DNA of 42,865 nt from Marivivens sp. GTDB taxonomy: Bacteria; Pseudomonadota; Alphaproteobacteria; Rhodobacterales; Rhodobacteraceae. The position numbers and the translations under genes are program-made. The notes under the pieces were generated by a model that had not been told where the DNA came from, did no database searches, and saw only the letters and a program-made list of their open reading frames with translations. Below, in pieces: positions 1-7,576 of the stretch. Numbering within the stretch: the first letter of the stretch is position 1; each line of letters opens with the position of its first letter. The stretch is from the NCBI GenBank assembly GCA_024642185.1, contig JAHEBR010000001.1, forward strand, positions 1 to 42,865, given 5' to 3'.

Positions 1-2
1 GA

Positions 3-1526
3 TCGCGGGGCGAGCTTCCTTGGCTAGCCGATTTCATGCCCGGTATCCTCAATCACCGCGGCTATTCCATCGAACGCGCAGCAAGCCAGCTGACGCTCGG
101 TGCAGAGGGGATATTCGGCATTCCCCTTGGCGTTGCCGCGACCTTCATCTTCGTTTTCGTCCTTTTCGGGGCCTATCTCGAGGCGACCGGCGCGGGCAAG
201 TTCTTCATCGACCTCGCCTATGCCGCCACCGGCCGCCAACGTGGTGGCCCCGCCAAGGCAGCGGTTGTCGCCTCGGCGGGCATGGGCTCGATTTCGGGCT
301 CGGCCATCGCCAATGTTGTCACCACCGGTGCTTTCACCATCCCGCTGATGAAGAAGCTCGGCTACCGGCCTGCGCAGGCTGGCGGGATCGAAGCCGCCGC
401 CTCGACCGGGGGGCAGATCATGCCGCCCCTTATGGGCGCAGGTGCGTTCCTGATGAGCGAATTCACGCAGGTGCCCTATTCGCAGATCGTCCTGATCTCG
501 ATCTTTCCGGCCTTCCTCTATTTCGGCTCGGTCTACCTTCTCGTCCATATCGCGGCGGTGAAACTCGGCCTCAAGGGCCTTCCGGCGTCAGAGCTTCCGA
601 AGGTGCGCGAGGTGATGGCCGATGGTTGGCATTTCCTCTTGCCGCTGGTCGCTTTGGTGGCATTCCTCGTCGTGGGCTACTCGCCAATGCGGGTGGGATT
701 CTATGCCGTGATCTCGATCCTCGCTGCGGCAGGGCTTCGGGGTTTCATGAAGTTTCTCGCCGATGGACCTAGCGGCAAAGCCTTTGCGGCGATGATGGTC
801 CGGGCGGTGAAGCTCAACCTTTCGGCGCTCGAACTTGGCGCCCGTAATGCTGTGGCCGTTTCGATGGCCTGCGCGGTGGCGGGGATTATCGTCGGCGTCG
901 TGGGCCTCACCGGTCTTGGCCTCAAGTTCTCGGCGATGATGCTGGCCTTTTCGGGCGGCAATATTGTTCTGGCCCTGCTGCTTGTGATCCTTGCCAGCCT
1001 GATCCTTGGCATGGGCCTGCCGGTCACGGCGGCCTATATCGTCCTCATCATCCTCGTCGGCCCGGCGCTGACCCAAGAGTTCGGCGTGCCCCTTCTGATC
1101 GCACACCTCGTCGTCTTCTGGTATTCGCAGGATTCCAACGTGACACCCCCCGTGGCGCTCGCAGGCTTTGCAGCCTCCGCGATCGCGGGATCAAAACCGA
1201 TGGAGACGAGTTTCCAGGCCTGGAAATACGCCAAGGGGCTCTACCTCATCCCGCTCTTCATGGTGTTCAACGACTCGATCATTTTGGGCGGGCCGCTGCA
1301 CTACGTCCTGTGGAATGGCTTCCTCGCGATCATCGCGCTGGTGGCTTTCGCGGCGATGCTCGAGGGCTTCCTCTTCGCGACGCTATCTGTCGCACTCCGG
1401 GTGCTTCTTGCGCCCGCTATTGTGCTTGTGTTCTGGCCGGATTTCCGTTTGGAACTCGTCGGAGTGATCGTCATGCTCGGCGTCCTTGGTCTCAACTGGT
1501 CAGCCGGGCGCAAGATCGCTTCTTAA
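3..1526 (+). CDS. TRAP transporter fused permease (4TM/12TM type), 5' truncated
   Basis: About 507 residues of an open frame that runs off the left edge, so the true start lies outside the window; the ATG at 36 is internal. The protein is almost entirely hydrophobic helices and carries the hallmarks of the fused DctQ-DctM permeases: a GSISGSAIANVVTTGAFTIP stretch, an AASTGGQIMPPLMG segment and, in the second half, LILGMGLPVTAAYI and SQDSNVTPPVALAGFAASAI. Family members are normally well over 600 residues, so the N-terminal helices are missing here. It would work in the inner membrane with a periplasmic binding protein to import a solute by ion gradient. The downstream class-V PLP enzyme follows after 24 bases in the same direction. 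The substrate is unknown; fused TRAP permeases often pair with TAXI-type binding proteins, and any such gene would be to the left. Confidence 0.9.
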   Translation, partial: SRGELPWLADFMPGILNHRGYSIERAASQLTLGAEGIFGIPLGVAATFIFVFVLFGAYLEATGAGKFFIDLAYAATGRQRGGPAKAAVVASAGMGSISGSAIANVVTTGAFTIPLMKKLGYRPAQAGGIEAAASTGGQIMPPLMGAGAFLMSEFTQVPYSQIVLISIFPAFLYFGSVYLLVHIAAVKLGLKGLPASELPKVREVMADGWHFLLPLVALVAFLVVGYSPMRVGFYAVISILAAAGLRGFMKFLADGPSGKAFAAMMVRAVKLNLSALELGARNAVAVSMACAVAGIIVGVVGLTGLGLKFSAMMLAFSGGNIVLALLLVILASLILGMGLPVTAAYIVLIILVGPALTQEFGVPLLIAHLVVFWYSQDSNVTPPVALAGFAASAIAGSKPMETSFQAWKYAKGLYLIPLFMVFNDSIILGGPLHYVLWNGFLAIIALVAFAAMLEGFLFATLSVALRVLLAPAIVLVFWPDFRLELVGVIVMLGVLGLNWSAGRKIAS

Positions 1527-1550
1527 CCGCCAATCACGGACATCGCCCAA

Positions 1551-2804
1551 ATGCACGACATCTCGCCCGAGCTTCTTTCCGAAATCCGCGCCCGTTTCGC
1601 CCATGTGGATACCTGCCCCTTCGAGGGCGAGCGGGTGTTCTTTGAAAACGCGGGCGGTGCGCTGACGCTGAACTCGGTTGTCGAGACCTCGGCCAAATTC
1701 GCCGCGATCCCCGACAATCAGGGCCGCGACAATCCCGCCGCCAAGGCGCTTCAGGCGATCATCGACCAATCGAAAGAGGATATGCGGGTTCTCTTTGGCG
1801 CGCCGAAGGGATCATTCTTTGTTGGCGAAAGCGGGACAGAGCTTCTCTTTCGCCTGATCAGCGCTGCTATCCTCGCGGCACCACAGGGGCGCGTGCTTGG
1901 CTCGACGCTCGAGCACCCCGCCTCGCGCAGCGCCTGCGACCGTTGGGCCAAGATCGCGGGCAAGCCCTATGTGGTCGTGCCGCATGACGTTGAGAACGGC
2001 ATCGTCACCGCCGAACACTACCTGCCCGAAATCACCCCCGACACCGTGGTTGCCACGATCCTCCATACCTCGCCGGTCACCGGCATGGGTGTCGATGTGG
2101 CGGCGATCTCGAAGGCGATCCGCAAGGTCGCGCCCGATTGCCTCATCATCGTTGATGGCATCCAGCACGCCGCCCATGGCCGCCTCGATATCGAAAGCTA
2201 CGGCATCGATGGCTATGTGATCTCGCCCTACAAGGTCTTTTCGCGGCACGGCTATGGCGTGGCATGGGTCTCGGACCGGCTCGCCAAGATGCCCCACAAC
2301 CACCTTCTCAACGCGCCGGGCGGCCCGTGGGAAATGGGCACGCGCGATACCGGTGCCTATGCGGCCTTCTCGGACGTTGTGAGCTATTTCGAATGGCTCG
2401 GCAGCAAAGTGACCGACAGCACCGACCGGCGCGAGCGGATCCGCGCGGCGGGCGAGGCGATCCACGCCCACGAGGCGCGGCTGACCAATGCGATGCTGCA
2501 CGGCTATGGCAACCTCAAGGGCCTTGCCGATCTGCCGGATGTGATCATCGTCGGCGGTATCGACAATCCCGCGCGCGAGGGCCTTGTCTCCTTCGCCATC
2601 AAGGGCAAGCCCTCGACCGAGATCGTCGAGGCCCTGCGCCTCAAGGGCGTGAGGGTGCATACCCGCAAGGCCGACCACTATTCGGGCAACATCCTTGATC
2701 CGATGGGCCTCGATAGCTGTATCCGCGTCTCGATGTGCCACTACAACAGCGAGGCCGAGGTCGCCAAATTCCTCGCCGCCATGCAGGAAATCGCCTACGC
2801 CTAG
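1551..2804 (+). CDS. Class-V aminotransferase-fold PLP enzyme (cysteine desulfurase-like)
   Basis: A 417-residue fold-type I PLP enzyme. Visible landmarks are FFENAGGA near residue 30, GESGTELLF (92-100) for phosphate binding, the aromatic-site region STLEHPASR (118-126), DGIQHAAHG with Asp202 and His206, and the Schiff-base lysine Lys228 in SPYKVFSRHG. The C-terminal domain ends with a conserved GLDSCIRVSMCHYN. These identify the aminotransferase V superfamily; cysteine desulfurases, isopenicillin-N-epimerase-like and kynureninase-like enzymes share this layout, so the reaction cannot be named. No obvious mobile-loop cysteine of a true IscS/SufS was found. Neighbours are a TRAP permease upstream and an RpiR-type regulator converging from the other strand, which suggests a catabolic rather than Fe-S role. 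Its stop codon shares the palindrome CTAG with the stop of the converging gene. Confidence 0.85.
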   Translation: MHDISPELLSEIRARFAHVDTCPFEGERVFFENAGGALTLNSVVETSAKFAAIPDNQGRDNPAAKALQAIIDQSKEDMRVLFGAPKGSFFVGESGTELLFRLISAAILAAPQGRVLGSTLEHPASRSACDRWAKIAGKPYVVVPHDVENGIVTAEHYLPEITPDTVVATILHTSPVTGMGVDVAAISKAIRKVAPDCLIIVDGIQHAAHGRLDIESYGIDGYVISPYKVFSRHGYGVAWVSDRLAKMPHNHLLNAPGGPWEMGTRDTGAYAAFSDVVSYFEWLGSKVTDSTDRRERIRAAGEAIHAHEARLTNAMLHGYGNLKGLADLPDVIIVGGIDNPAREGLVSFAIKGKPSTEIVEALRLKGVRVHTRKADHYSGNILDPMGLDSCIRVSMCHYNSEAEVAKFLAAMQEIAYA

Positions 2805-3676
2805 GGCGTCTTGCGGAAGATCCGCGTCGAGCGGAACATTTCCTCAAGCTTCTCGATCCGCTCGCGCGATTCTTCCCAGTCGCGCGATTGGACATCGGCA
2901 ATCAGAGCCTCGGAAATGAGGTTGATCGCGATGGTCGAGTCCCAACTGGACGGAACTTCGACCATCGCGTTGAACGTATAGTTGGCGATCTTGCTGACCG
3001 GCGAACCCCATTGATCGGTGAAGAGGATGATCGTTGTCCCCTGTTCCTTTGCAAGCCGCGCAAGTTTAGCCAGTTCGGATTCGTAGCGGCGGATATCAAA
3101 GAGGATCAGCACCGAACCCGCGTTCATATCGAGAAGATACTGGGGCCAGACGTTGGGCGATTGCGCAAGCAGCGTGACGCTGGGCCGGATTATCTGAAGG
3201 TGGTTGAACAGATAGTCCGCGTTCGAGCGGGTGATCCGGCCACCCGAAAGATAGACTGCACGGGAGGGGTCGGCGAGGATTTCGGCCACCGCGTTGAAGG
3301 TTGCCGGATCGAGGCGCTCGATCGTGTGCTGGAGGTTGTCAAACACGGCCTCGGCGAAATCCCGAAACGCGGGGGAATCAGAGCGGTTGGCCAGCCAGCC
3401 GTCGCGCTTGCGGATTGGCTTCTTGATCTGGGCCGAGGCTTCCTCGCGCAGCGCCCCCTGAAACTCGGGAAATCCATCGAAGCCGAGCTTGCGCGCCATA
3501 CGGATCACCGTCGGCGTCGAGACATTGGCGACCGCCGCGAGCTTGGTGATCGATTGCAGCCCGGCGATGGGATAATCGCGCAATAGAACGTCGGCAAGTT
3601 GACGCTCTGCCGGGGTCAGGGTCTCGGTATTATCCTGAATGATCTCTTTGACGATGCGGTGGCTACGCGGCTTCAT
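2801..3676 (-). CDS. MurR/RpiR family transcriptional regulator
   Basis: A 291-residue protein with the two-domain layout of RpiR regulators. An N-terminal HTH_6 domain has its recognition region at about residues 44-65 (ITKLAAVANVSTPTVIRMARKLG cut to its core, with the VSTPTVIRMARKLG helix). A SIS sugar-isomerase-like domain follows at about 125-270 (VYLSGGRITRSNADYLFNHL onward), the usual effector site. It is divergent from the operon starting at 3775 and convergent with the class-V PLP enzyme, so it most likely controls both halves of this catabolic cluster. A repeated motif in the 98-base divergent gap (3684-3703 and 3733-3746) is the probable binding site and would also allow autoregulation. 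Start ATG at 3676; the ribosome-binding site is weak. Whether it represses or activates is not visible. Confidence 0.9.
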   Translation of the reverse strand: MKPRSHRIVKEIIQDNTETLTPAERQLADVLLRDYPIAGLQSITKLAAVANVSTPTVIRMARKLGFDGFPEFQGALREEASAQIKKPIRKRDGWLANRSDSPAFRDFAEAVFDNLQHTIERLDPATFNAVAEILADPSRAVYLSGGRITRSNADYLFNHLQIIRPSVTLLAQSPNVWPQYLLDMNAGSVLILFDIRRYESELAKLARLAKEQGTTIILFTDQWGSPVSKIANYTFNAMVEVPSSWDSTIAINLISEALIADVQSRDWEESRERIEKLEEMFRSTRIFRKTP

Positions 3677-3683
3677 GAAACAC

Positions 3684-3703
3684 TCTGTAATTTTCTCTAC
3701 AGA
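3684..3703. promoter_or_regulatory. Putative RpiR operator, inverted repeat TCTGTA-N8-TACAGA
   Basis: A perfect 6-bp inverted repeat with an 8-base spacer lies 7 bases upstream of the regulator start. Its right part, AATTTTCTCTACAG (3689-3702), recurs with two changes at 3733-3746. Position and repetition suggest an operator for the adjacent RpiR-family regulator; binding itself is inferred. Confidence 0.5.
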
Positions 3704-3732
3704 CTAGTATCACTCCGAAGCGTCGTCTACGA

Positions 3733-3746
3733 AATTTTCTTGACAG
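3733..3746. promoter_or_regulatory. Second copy of the operator-like motif, overlapping a -35 box
   Basis: AATTTTCTTGACAG matches the first copy at 12 of 14 positions and lies 44 bp away in the same orientation, close to four DNA turns. It contains the TTGACA -35 box of the promoter for the hutG-like/TRAP operon, so a bound regulator would block RNA polymerase. Confidence 0.45.
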
Positions 3747-3768
3747 GTGAAAATGGGCTGTAGCTAAT
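3740..3768 (+). promoter_or_regulatory. Sigma-70-type promoter, TTGACA-N17-GCTAAT
   Basis: A perfect -35 box at 3740-3745, a 17-base spacer and a -10 box matching TATAAT at 4 of 6 positions (3763-3768). The expected start of transcription, 6-7 bases downstream, coincides with the A of the ATG at 3775, which has no Shine-Dalgarno sequence before it. The mRNA may therefore be leaderless. Confidence 0.55.
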
Positions 3769-3774
3769 GCTTCC

Positions 3775-4566
3775 ATGAAGCGCCCTGCTGCCAATCACAT
3801 TCTTGCCCCTGAAGAGGGCCCCGCCGCCGCGATCTACCGCGCGGATGGCAGGGCGCCGGTGTTGCTTGTCTGTGAACACGCAAGCTCCTACATCCCCGCC
3901 TCGCTTTCGGATCTCGGCCTCGCTACGGCCGACCGGCTCAGCCATGCCGTCTGGGACATCGGCGCCATCGACATGGCGATGCACATCGCCGACCTTCTGG
4001 ATGCGCCGCTGGTTCATTCGCGCGTGTCGCGGCTGGTCTATGATTGCAACCGCCCGCCCAGCGCCGCCTCGGCCTTTCCGGAGAAATCCGAAACGATCGA
4101 GGTTCCGGGCAATCGGGATCTGAGCGATGCAGATCGGGCGATGCGGACCCGCGAAATCTATGATCCCTTCCGGCAGCTTCTCGCATCGACCCTCGACGGA
4201 TTCGCCACAAGGCCCGCGCTCATCACGATCCACACCTTCACGCCAACGTGGTTCGGCACCGCCCGCGCGACCGAGCTTGGCGTTCTTCACGACGCTGACG
4301 ACCAGCTTGCAAGGGCCGTTCTGGCCGCGGCGCTCAGCCAGACCACGCTGCGCGCCGAGATGAACCAGCCCTATGCCGCTGTCGATGGGGTCACACACAC
4401 CTTGCGTGAACACGCGATCCCGCGCGGAATCGAGAATGTGATGATCGAGGTTCGCAACGACCTTGTCTCCGACCAAGCCAGCGCAGACCGGCTCGGAACG
4501 ATGCTCGCCTCGGTCTTTGCCGAGGCGCTCAACCTACCAACCACCACGCGACAGGGAGCAAGGTGA
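3775..4566 (+). CDS. N-formylglutamate amidohydrolase family protein
   Basis: A 263-residue protein of the FGase family. Motifs in order: LLVCEHASSYIP (30-41, metal-binding start of the fold), AVWDIGA (58-64), SRLVYDCNRPP (85-95), ITIHTFTP near 150 with the conserved His, and MIEVRNDLV near 225. Family members hydrolyse the amide of N-formyl-L-glutamate in histidine breakdown, but no other hut genes lie here. It heads the operon for the TRAP importer (stop and next ATG overlap as TGATG) and a glutamine-synthetase-like ligase follows three genes later. A role in removing a gamma-glutamyl or N-acylglutamate group from a pathway intermediate is an inference. The ATG at 3775 lacks a Shine-Dalgarno sequence and may be read from a leaderless mRNA. 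Confidence 0.85.
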   Translation: MKRPAANHILAPEEGPAAAIYRADGRAPVLLVCEHASSYIPASLSDLGLATADRLSHAVWDIGAIDMAMHIADLLDAPLVHSRVSRLVYDCNRPPSAASAFPEKSETIEVPGNRDLSDADRAMRTREIYDPFRQLLASTLDGFATRPALITIHTFTPTWFGTARATELGVLHDADDQLARAVLAAALSQTTLRAEMNQPYAAVDGVTHTLREHAIPRGIENVMIEVRNDLVSDQASADRLGTMLASVFAEALNLPTTTRQGAR

Positions 4567-5093
4567 TGGGGCTGATTAAAGGCTACATCAGGATCGTCGA
4601 CGGCTTTAATCGCCGGATCGGACGCATCGTGATGTATGGGATCTTCGTGATGATGGGGATCCTGCTTTGGTCGACCTTTTCAAAGGTTGGCAGCGATCTC
4701 GGCTTCGACATCAACCCATCGCTCTGGACGCTTGAAATGGCCCAATTCGCGATGGTCGCCTACTATATCCTTGGCGGGCCCTATTCGATCCAGCTCGGCT
4801 CGAATGTGCGGATGGACCTGATCTATGGAGAATTGTCGAACCACCGCAAAGCCTGGGTCGACAGCTTCAGCGTGCTCTTCCTGATCTTCTATCTCGGCGT
4901 CCTCCTGTGGGGCGGCCTCGAGAGCACCCAATATTCCTTCAAATACGGCGGCGAGCGTAGCCCGACCGCCTGGCGGCCCTATCTCTGGCCGATCAAGATC
5001 ATCATGGTGACTGGTATTTCCCTCATGCTGCTTCAGGCTATCTCCGAGCTTTTCAAAGACATCCTGCGTATCCGCGATGAGGAGATCGCCTGA
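4566..5093 (+). CDS. TRAP transporter small permease (DctQ family)
   Basis: A 175-residue inner-membrane protein with four predicted hydrophobic helices (about residues 16-38, 52-74, 93-114 and 136-160), the length and topology of DctQ subunits. It pairs with the large permease encoded next, to import a solute delivered by the periplasmic binding protein. The ATG at 4566 is chosen over the GTG at 4563 because GGGAG (4554-4558) is then 7 bases away; it overlaps the previous stop by one base. It overlaps the large permease by one base as TGATG, so all three genes are probably translationally coupled. Confidence 0.9.
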   Translation: MGLIKGYIRIVDGFNRRIGRIVMYGIFVMMGILLWSTFSKVGSDLGFDINPSLWTLEMAQFAMVAYYILGGPYSIQLGSNVRMDLIYGELSNHRKAWVDSFSVLFLIFYLGVLLWGGLESTQYSFKYGGERSPTAWRPYLWPIKIIMVTGISLMLLQAISELFKDILRIRDEEIA

Positions 5094-6418
5094 TGTCCTA
5101 TGAAATGATCGCCATCCTGATGTTCTCGACCATGATGCTCATGCTGCTGACCGGTCAGCGCGTGTTCGGCGCCATCGGGTTTGTTGCCGTTGTCGCCGCG
5201 CTGTTGCTCTGGGGCGACCGGGGCGGCTATGACCTCGGCTTCGCCGCGGCGATGAAGCTGATGAAATGGTATCCGCTGCTGACGCTGCCGATGTTCATCT
5301 TCATGGGCTATGTGCTTTCGGAAAGCCGGATTGCCGACGATCTTTACAAGATGTTCCATGTCTGGATGGGCGGCCTGCCCGGCGGGCTGGCGGTTGGCAC
5401 CATCGGCCTCATGGTGCTTATCTCCGCGATGAACGGCCTCTCGGTCGCCGGTATGGCCATTGGCGCGACCATCGCGTTGCCCGAACTTCTCAGGCGCGGC
5501 TATGACAAGAAGATGGTGACGGGCGTGATCCAGGCCGGATCGTCGCTCGGCATTCTGGTGCCGCCTTCGGTGGTCTTGGTGCTCTATGCGATGATCGCCC
5601 GCCAGCCGGTCGGCCAGCTCTGGCTTGCCGGTGTCATACCGGGCCTGATGATGGCGGCGATGTTCATCATCTACATCATCATCCGCTGCAAGATCACACC
5701 CTCTCTAGGGCCGGTCTTGTCGCCCGAAGAGCGCGAGATGGACAAGCGCGAGAAATTCCGGCTGCTGGGCGCGGGGATTCTGCCTCTTTTCATCTTTGCC
5801 TCGATGATGGTCCCCTTCATCAACGGCTGGACATCGCTTGTCGAAAGCTCGGCCATTGGTGCGATTGCGGCCTTCCTTGCCGCTGTCTTCAAGGGCCGCA
5901 TGACCCGCGAAGTTTTCGAGACCAGCGTGCGCCAGACCCTCGCGATCACCTGCATGTTCATGTGGATTATCCTCGCGGCACTGGCCTTCGGTTCGGTCTT
6001 CGACGGCCTTGGCGCAGTGAAGGCGATCGAGTTCCTGTTCACCGAACAGCTCGGCCTAAGCCCCTGGATGATCCTGATCATCATGCAACTGAGCTTTATC
6101 GTCATGGGCACATTCCTAGACGACACAGCGATGCTCGTGATCGTGGCGCCCCTCTATGTGCCGCTTGTCGATCACCTCGGGTTTGACCTGATCTGGTATG
6201 GCGTCCTCTACACGATCACCACGCAGATCGCCTATATGACCCCGCCTTTCGGCTATAACCTCTTCCTCATGCGCGCGATGGCCCCGCCCGAGATCGGCCT
6301 GCGCGATATTTATGCATCCATCGTCCCGTTCGTTCTGGTGATGGTTGGCGCCTTGGCCATTGTGATGATCTTTCCCCAGATCGCGCTCTGGCTGCCGGAA
6401 CACGTCTACAACAAATAA
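5093..6418 (+). CDS. TRAP transporter large permease (DctM family)
   Basis: A 441-residue inner-membrane protein with about twelve hydrophobic segments, the normal size for DctM. Diagnostic features are GQRVFGAIGF near the N-terminus, LPMFIFMGYVLSESRIADDL, GLSVAGMAIGATIALPELLRRGYDKKMVTG, a GSSLGILVPPSVVLVLY segment, and in the second half MGTFLDDTAMLVIVAPLYVPLV and YMTPPFGYNLFLMRA. It forms the ion-coupled channel of the importer with the small permease upstream and the binding protein downstream (65-base gap). The last cytoplasm-facing loop near residue 205-225 is rich in charged residues. The substrate cannot be told from the permease. Confidence 0.95.
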   Translation: MSYEMIAILMFSTMMLMLLTGQRVFGAIGFVAVVAALLLWGDRGGYDLGFAAAMKLMKWYPLLTLPMFIFMGYVLSESRIADDLYKMFHVWMGGLPGGLAVGTIGLMVLISAMNGLSVAGMAIGATIALPELLRRGYDKKMVTGVIQAGSSLGILVPPSVVLVLYAMIARQPVGQLWLAGVIPGLMMAAMFIIYIIIRCKITPSLGPVLSPEEREMDKREKFRLLGAGILPLFIFASMMVPFINGWTSLVESSAIGAIAAFLAAVFKGRMTREVFETSVRQTLAITCMFMWIILAALAFGSVFDGLGAVKAIEFLFTEQLGLSPWMILIIMQLSFIVMGTFLDDTAMLVIVAPLYVPLVDHLGFDLIWYGVLYTITTQIAYMTPPFGYNLFLMRAMAPPEIGLRDIYASIVPFVLVMVGALAIVMIFPQIALWLPEHVYNK

Positions 6419-6483
6419 CCCCAAGACCCCGCCAAGGGGCGCCGGGCAAGAGCCCAAACATAGCAACTAGGAGGACTTGAAAA

Positions 6484-7515
6484 ATGACTACCAGACGTAA
6501 GTTTTTGTATGGAGCGGCCGCCGCGGCCCCGGCCGCACTTGCCGCCCCGGCGATTGCGCAATCGACAATCAAATGGCGGCTTCAGACCTATGCCGGCCCG
6601 GCCCTTGCCGAGCATGTCATCGTGCCTGCGATCAATATGTTCAACCAGATCGCCGGCGACCGGATGCAGATCGAGCTTTATTTCGCCGATCAGCTGGTTC
6701 CGACGGGCGAACTGTTCCAGGCGATGCAGCGCGGCACGATCGACGCCGTCCAGTCGGACGACGACTCGATGGCCTCGCCGACCGAAGTCACCGTGTTCGG
6801 CGGCTACTTCCCCTTCGCGAGCCGCTATAGCCTCGATGTGCCGGTGCTGTTCAACCAGTATGGCCTCAAGGAAATCTGGGAAGCCGAATATGCCAAGGTC
6901 GGTGTTCAGCACATCAGCGCCGGTTCGTGGGATCCTTGCCACTTCAACACCAAGGATCCGATCAACAGCCTTGCAGACCTCAACGGCAAGCGGATCTTTA
7001 CCTTCCCCACCGCAGGCCGTTTCCTGCAACAGTTCGGCGTCATCCCGGTCACACTGCCGTGGGAAGACATCGAGGTTGCCGTGCAGACCGGCGAGCTTGA
7101 CGGTATCGCATGGTCGGGCATCACCGAAGACTACACTGTTGGCTGGGCCGATGTGACCAACTACTTCCTGACCAACAACATCTCGGGCGCCTGGATCGGC
7201 CACTTCTTCGCCAATCAGGATCGCTGGAACGAGCTGCCGGAAGACCTCAAGACCCTCTTCCGCGTTTGCGCCGACCAGTCGCACTATTATCGCCAGTGGT
7301 GGTATTGGGGTGGCGAGGCCTCGCTGCGTGTCGATGGCACCAAGATGCAGCTCACCTCGATCCCTGATTCCGAGTGGTCGACCGTCGAAGCTGCCGCTCG
7401 CGTCTTCTGGGACGAGATCGCATCGGAAAGCGAGACGAAGGCCAAGGTCGTCGATATCATCAAGAAATATAACGCGGATATGGACAAGGCCGGCCGGCCC
7501 TACCGTTATTCGTGA
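6484..7515 (+). CDS. TRAP transporter substrate-binding protein (DctP family)
   Basis: A 343-residue periplasmic solute receptor. The N-terminus, TTRRKFLYG followed by an alanine-rich hydrophobic stretch ending AIAQ (residues 23-26), is a twin-arginine (Tat) signal peptide, so the protein folds in the cytoplasm before export. The mature part shows DctP-family features: ADQLVPTGELFQAMQRG near residues 75-90, LNGKRIFTFPTAGRFLQQFG with the conserved ligand-binding Arg region, and VAVQTGELDGIAWSG. The subgroup resembles the TakP-like dimeric receptors for small carboxylates, which is only a hint. An AGGAGG-type ribosome-binding site precedes the start. A strong hairpin lies just after the stop. 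Confidence 0.92.
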   Translation: MTTRRKFLYGAAAAAPAALAAPAIAQSTIKWRLQTYAGPALAEHVIVPAINMFNQIAGDRMQIELYFADQLVPTGELFQAMQRGTIDAVQSDDDSMASPTEVTVFGGYFPFASRYSLDVPVLFNQYGLKEIWEAEYAKVGVQHISAGSWDPCHFNTKDPINSLADLNGKRIFTFPTAGRFLQQFGVIPVTLPWEDIEVAVQTGELDGIAWSGITEDYTVGWADVTNYFLTNNISGAWIGHFFANQDRWNELPEDLKTLFRVCADQSHYYRQWWYWGGEASLRVDGTKMQLTSIPDSEWSTVEAAARVFWDEIASESETKAKVVDIIKKYNADMDKAGRPYRYS

Positions 7516-7523
7516 TGCAATCC

Positions 7524-7551
7524 GGCGTCCGGGGGTTCGCTCCCGGACGCC
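7524..7551 (+). terminator. Strong 10-bp hairpin after the binding-protein gene
   Basis: GGCGTCCGGG (7524-7533) pairs perfectly with CCCGGACGCC (7542-7551) around an 8-base loop. Only a short T-containing stretch follows, so this may be a partial terminator or a 3' stabiliser that makes the binding protein more abundant than downstream enzymes. The same transcript probably continues into the synthetase-like gene 26 bases later. Confidence 0.5.
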
Positions 7552-7576
7552 CCAATTTGAGTTTCGGGAGATTTAG

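Noticed and set aside
1812..2741. 309-codon open frame antisense to the class-V PLP gene
   Set aside because: The sense frame carries the conserved PLP-enzyme motifs; the antisense frame has none.
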